Positions 61,206 through 64,000 of a stretch of 64,000 nt of DNA are shown one piece after another. The notes beneath the pieces are model-generated. The model made no database searches. It was not told where the DNA came from and saw nothing but the letters and a program-made list of their open reading frames with translations. The stretch is from Qipengyuania sp. YIM B01966 (GTDB lineage: Bacteria > Pseudomonadota > Alphaproteobacteria > Sphingomonadales > Sphingomonadaceae), in the NCBI RefSeq assembly GCF_016461955.1, contig NZ_JADMNM010000003.1:148846-212845 (forward strand), written 5' to 3'. Position numbers and translations under genes: made by a program. Numbering within the stretch: position 1 is the first letter of the stretch; each line of letters begins with the position of its first letter.

Positions 61206-62060
61206 ATGATTTGGAAGGGCAGGAACAGCGGCGCCGCGCCGCATCCGGGGGACGGCGGTGCCGATGCGCCGGCTGGCGGTACGGGCAGCAAGGACGAGAA
61301 TTTCGGCGCCTTCGTGCTGAAGCTCGCGCTGGCGGTGCTGATCTTCCGCAGCTTCATCTTCTCGCCCTTCACCATTCCCAGCGAATCGATGCTGCCGCAA
61401 TTGATGAACGGCGATTATCTGGTCGCGGCGAAGTGGCCGTATGGCTTTACCCGCCATTCGCTGCCCTTCAGCTTGCCGCTGATCCCGGGCCGCATTCTCG
61501 CCAGCCAACCCGAGCGCGGCGACATCGTCATCTTCAAGCACCCCGTCGACGGCAGCGATTATATCAAGCGGGTGGTCGGCCTGCCGGGCGACACGGTCGA
61601 AGTGCGCGGCGGCCAGGTGGTGCTGAACGGGCAGAAGCTGCGCCAAGAGCGCGCGGCGGATGCGGTGGTCAAACTGTCGGACAACACCATCTGCCATCCG
61701 GCCGGCACCCCGGTGACGGATTCCGATGGCGATCCCGCGTGCCGTTATATGCAGCTGCGTGAAACCAATCTCGACGGGCGCAGATACGATATCTTCGATT
61801 TCGGACAGGGTCCGGCAGACAATTTCGCTCCGATCATAGTGCCCGAAGGCCGCGTGTTCGTGATGGGGGACAATCGCGACAATTCGCTCGACAGCCGCTT
61901 CCCCGCCGCACCGGGGGCCGGCGTTGGCCTGGTGCCGCAGGACCTGCTGGTGGGCCGGGCCAGCCGCGTGCTGTGGTCCACCGACGGCTCGGCGCAATGG
62001 CTGCTGCCGTGGACGTGGTTCACCGCTGCCCGCTGGGACCGCATCTGGAAGGATCTGTGA
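61206..62060 (+). CDS. lepB: Signal peptidase I
   Basis: A 284-residue membrane serine protease cleaving Sec signal peptides. One N-terminal membrane segment (AFVLKLALAVLIFRSFIF), the catalytic Ser61 in TIPSESMLP and Lys121 in DYIKRVVGLPGD, and box E GDNRDNSLDSR. Frame open from 60975, but the membrane anchor fixes ATG 61206. Its TGA overlaps the rnc start (GTGA). First gene of lepB-rnc-era. Confidence 0.96.
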   Translation: MIWKGRNSGAAPHPGDGGADAPAGGTGSKDENFGAFVLKLALAVLIFRSFIFSPFTIPSESMLPQLMNGDYLVAAKWPYGFTRHSLPFSLPLIPGRILASQPERGDIVIFKHPVDGSDYIKRVVGLPGDTVEVRGGQVVLNGQKLRQERAADAVVKLSDNTICHPAGTPVTDSDGDPACRYMQLRETNLDGRRYDIFDFGQGPADNFAPIIVPEGRVFVMGDNRDNSLDSRFPAAPGAGVGLVPQDLLVGRASRVLWSTDGSAQWLLPWTWFTAARWDRIWKDL

Positions 62061-62731
62061 GCGCTTTGCCGCCTGCCACGCGCAGCTTTCTCGATGCGCT
62101 TGGCATGGCCCCCCGGAATGACGCGCTGTGGCTGGAGGCGCTGACGCATGGCAGCCTTGTCGATGCGCCCGCCAATTACGAACGGCTGGAATTTCTGGGC
62201 GACCGCGTGCTCGGCCTGGCCATTGCCGACGGGCTGTTTTCCGGTAGCCGCAGTGCCGAAGGCGATCTGTCGCAGCGGCTCAATGCACTGGTCAGCCGGC
62301 AGACCTGCGCCCGCGTCGCGCGGCGGATCGGCCTTGGCCCGCATATTCGCCTTGGCAAGCAGGCGCTGGGCGATGGCGGGGCTGATAGCGACAATATCCT
62401 CGGCGACGTCATAGAGGCTTTGCTGGGTGCGGCGTTCAAAGAGCATGGCTTCGATGCGGTCCGCACCATCATCGCGCAGCTCTGGGCGCCCGAAATCGCG
62501 GGCGATGCCGGGCGCGCCAAGCATCCCAAGAGCGCGCTTCAGGAATGGGCCGCCGGCAATCAACGCAAACCGCCGGAATACGAGTTGATCGACCGCAGCG
62601 GCCCGGATCACGCGGCGCAGTTCACGGTCAGCGTATCGGTCCACCGCGTGGGCGCGGTCGAGGCGACTGCCGGCAGCAAGCAGGAGGCAGAACGCCTCGC
62701 AGCGAAGAAATTCATGGAGCAATACGGATGA
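62057..62731 (+). CDS. rnc: Ribonuclease III
   Basis: A 224-residue double-strand-specific endoribonuclease. The signature ERLEFLGDRVL (42-52) holds the acidic catalytic residues; DNILGDVIEALLGAAF gives the others. A C-terminal dsRNA-binding domain ends with GSKQEAERLAAKKFM. Starts at GTG 62057 in overlap with lepB, ends overlapping era (ATGA). Confidence 0.96.
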   Translation: MSALPPATRSFLDALGMAPRNDALWLEALTHGSLVDAPANYERLEFLGDRVLGLAIADGLFSGSRSAEGDLSQRLNALVSRQTCARVARRIGLGPHIRLGKQALGDGGADSDNILGDVIEALLGAAFKEHGFDAVRTIIAQLWAPEIAGDAGRAKHPKSALQEWAAGNQRKPPEYELIDRSGPDHAAQFTVSVSVHRVGAVEATAGSKQEAERLAAKKFMEQYG

Positions 62732-63645
62732 ACCAGATGGCCGATCAGGCAGGCCCGACCCGCTGCGGCGTGGTGGCGGTGCTTGGTGCGCCCAATGCCG
62801 GCAAATCGACTTTGGTCAACCAGCTGGTCGGCCAGAAGGTGGCGATCACCAGCGCCAAGGCGCAGACGACCCGCGCCCGGATGCTGGGCATCGCGCTGCT
62901 CGATCAGACGCAGATGATCCTCGTCGATACGCCCGGCATTTTCGCGCCCCGGCGGCGGCTCGACCGGGCGATGATCAGTGCGGCGTGGGAAGGCGCCGAG
63001 GCGGCCGATGCGATCCTGCTGCTGGTCGATTCGGTGAAACAGCGCCGGCACGAGTTGGAACCCCTGCTCGACAGCCTCGCTCACCGGCCCGAGCGCAAGA
63101 TCCTGGTGCTGAACAAGGTCGATGCCGCGAAGAAGGAGCCACTGCTGGCGCTGGCGCAGGAACTGACTGCCAAGGTGCCTTTTGCCGAGGTCTATTTCAT
63201 TTCGGCGCTGACGGGCGACGGGGTGCCCGACATGAAAGCGGCGCTGGCGGCGATGATGCCCGAAGGTCCGTGGCACTATCCCGAAGATCAGGTCAGCGAT
63301 GCGAGCGAGCGGCTGCTGGCCACCGAAATCACCCGCGAGCAGCTTTACAAGCAGCTCCACGAAGAACTGCCTTATGACAGCGCGGTGCGGCCGGAAAAAT
63401 ATGTGCAGCGTGCAGATGGCAGCGTGGAAATCCACCAACAGATTGTGGTCGGCCGCGATACGCAGCGCGCCATTGTGCTGGGTAAGGGCGGCAGCCGGAT
63501 CAAGGCCATCGGCGAAGCCGCGCGCGCCGAACTGGCCGAAATCCTTGGCCAGAAGGTCCATCTGTTCCTCCACGTCAAGGTCGAGGAAAACTGGGCTGAA
63601 AGCCGCGAAATCTTCGAGGAAATGGGCCTCGACTGGGTGCGGTAA
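62728..63645 (+). CDS. era: GTPase Era
   Basis: A 305-residue GTPase for 16S rRNA maturation. G1 GAPNAGKST (20-28), G3 DTPG, G4 NKVD; the C-terminal KH domain has the GKGGSRIKAIGEAARAEL loop. It is the last gene of lepB-rnc-era. The palindromic repeat at 63683-63752 follows 37 bp downstream. Confidence 0.96.
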   Translation: MNQMADQAGPTRCGVVAVLGAPNAGKSTLVNQLVGQKVAITSAKAQTTRARMLGIALLDQTQMILVDTPGIFAPRRRLDRAMISAAWEGAEAADAILLLVDSVKQRRHELEPLLDSLAHRPERKILVLNKVDAAKKEPLLALAQELTAKVPFAEVYFISALTGDGVPDMKAALAAMMPEGPWHYPEDQVSDASERLLATEITREQLYKQLHEELPYDSAVRPEKYVQRADGSVEIHQQIVVGRDTQRAIVLGKGGSRIKAIGEAARAELAEILGQKVHLFLHVKVEENWAESREIFEEMGLDWVR

Positions 63646-63682
63646 GCGCGCCGCCCACCCCGGCAAGAACCACCCAACGTCG

Positions 63683-63752
63683 TCACCCCAGCGAAAGCTG
63701 GGGTCGCTATCGATCTATGACCCTGAGCGATCCCAGCTTGCGCTGGGATGAC
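63683..63752. repeat. Extragenic palindromic repeat between era and topA, likely bidirectional terminator
   Basis: Two inverted copies of a hairpin: TCACCCCAGC-GAAA-GCTGGGG on the plus strand and TCATCCCAGC-GCAA-GCTGGG on the minus strand, each with a GNRA loop. Arms match at most positions, so a larger stem is also possible. It sits between two convergent genes and is followed by TTATTTT, which suits termination. This sequence type is repeated in related genomes (from memory). Confidence 0.82.
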
Positions 63753-63753
63753 A

Positions 63754-64000
63754 TTATTTTGCCGGCTCTGTCGCCGCTTTACGCGCCGCCGCCTTTTTGG
63801 CCACAGGTTTTTTTGCCGCCGGTTTCTTGGCCGGCGCCTTTTTCGGCGCGGCTTTCTTGCGTGTGGTCTTTTTCTTCGCCGGGCCCTTGGCGGCGCGGGC
63901 GTCGATCCATTCGATCGCCTGCGCCTCGGTCACATCCTCGGGCTTGATATCGCGCGGGATGGTGGCGTTGGTGGTGCCGTCGGTGACGTAGGGGCCGTAG
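63754..64000 (-). CDS. topA: DNA topoisomerase I, C-terminal end (5' part outside window)
   Basis: The last 82 codons, minus strand, ending at TAA 63754. YGPYVTDGTTNATIPRDIKPEDVT is the end of the C-terminal topoisomerase I repeat; a Lys/Ala tail with repeated AKK, PKK and ARK units follows. Such basic tails bind DNA or RNA polymerase. The catalytic region lies beyond the right edge, so the name rests on this end only. Confidence 0.82.
   Translation of the reverse strand, partial: YGPYVTDGTTNATIPRDIKPEDVTEAQAIEWIDARAAKGPAKKKTTRKKAAPKKAPAKKPAAKKPVAKKAAARKAATEPAK

Overview
The window is GC-rich, densely packed bacterial DNA with no phage, transposase, plasmid or CRISPR signal. The gene set points to an alphaproteobacterium of the order Sphingomonadales, most likely an Erythrobacter-like lineage. 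It contains a DivL-type tyrosine pseudo-histidine kinase next to tsaE, amgK, murU and addBA, an SdhE/Mfd/RecG cluster, Flp pilins, and order-typical palindromic repeats. The assignment rests on protein signatures and gene order, not on a 16S gene, which is absent.

Layout: 1-3631 holds the branched-chain 2-oxoacid dehydrogenase genes (E1 alpha, E1 beta, and E2 cut by the window edge), followed by thyA and tRNA-Pro. 4863-6130 is a translationally coupled pair: a DUF1989 (urea carboxylase-associated) protein and a YqcI/YcgG (GntA-type) putative heme N-hydroxylase. 6190-15715 carries a DUF885 peptidase-like protein, recG, sdhE, mfd, an EAL protein and nadK. 15782-22028 carries tRNA-Asn, secA, two small envelope proteins, argJ, an inositol-phosphatase family protein and trxA. 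22079-33013 is a chain of overlapping genes, divL-tsaE-amgK-murU-addB-addA, running on the minus strand towards trxA. 33125-38494 has ahcY behind a candidate operator, a peroxiredoxin, folE, a PLD-type enzyme, a minimal metallopeptidase, tRNA-Arg and mutT.

38575-47129 carries two Flp pilins, an M48 lipoprotein peptidase, accA, xerD, a large unknown secreted protein with a 44-aa membrane partner, and the aroK-aroB-cyclase operon. 47126-57142 is a long minus-strand propionyl-CoA operon: pccB, a small membrane protein, mce, an enoyl-CoA hydratase, methylmalonyl-CoA mutase, a DUF3445 heme N-demethylase-like protein, bioB, a second small membrane protein, pccA and DUF488. It encodes conversion of propionyl-CoA to succinyl-CoA together with synthesis of the biotin that the carboxylase needs. 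57200-64000 has gor, an unknown secreted protein, pgi, the lepB-rnc-era operon and the 3' end of topA.

Branched-chain 2-oxoacid oxidation yields propionyl-CoA from Ile and Val, so the first and eighth regions are metabolically linked. The most unusual items are a 69-bp palindromic repeat inserted in frame in the methylmalonyl-CoA mutase gene, the GntA/DUF1989 pair, the DUF3445 gene inside the propionate operon, and two AT-richer micro-membrane-protein genes threaded into that operon.
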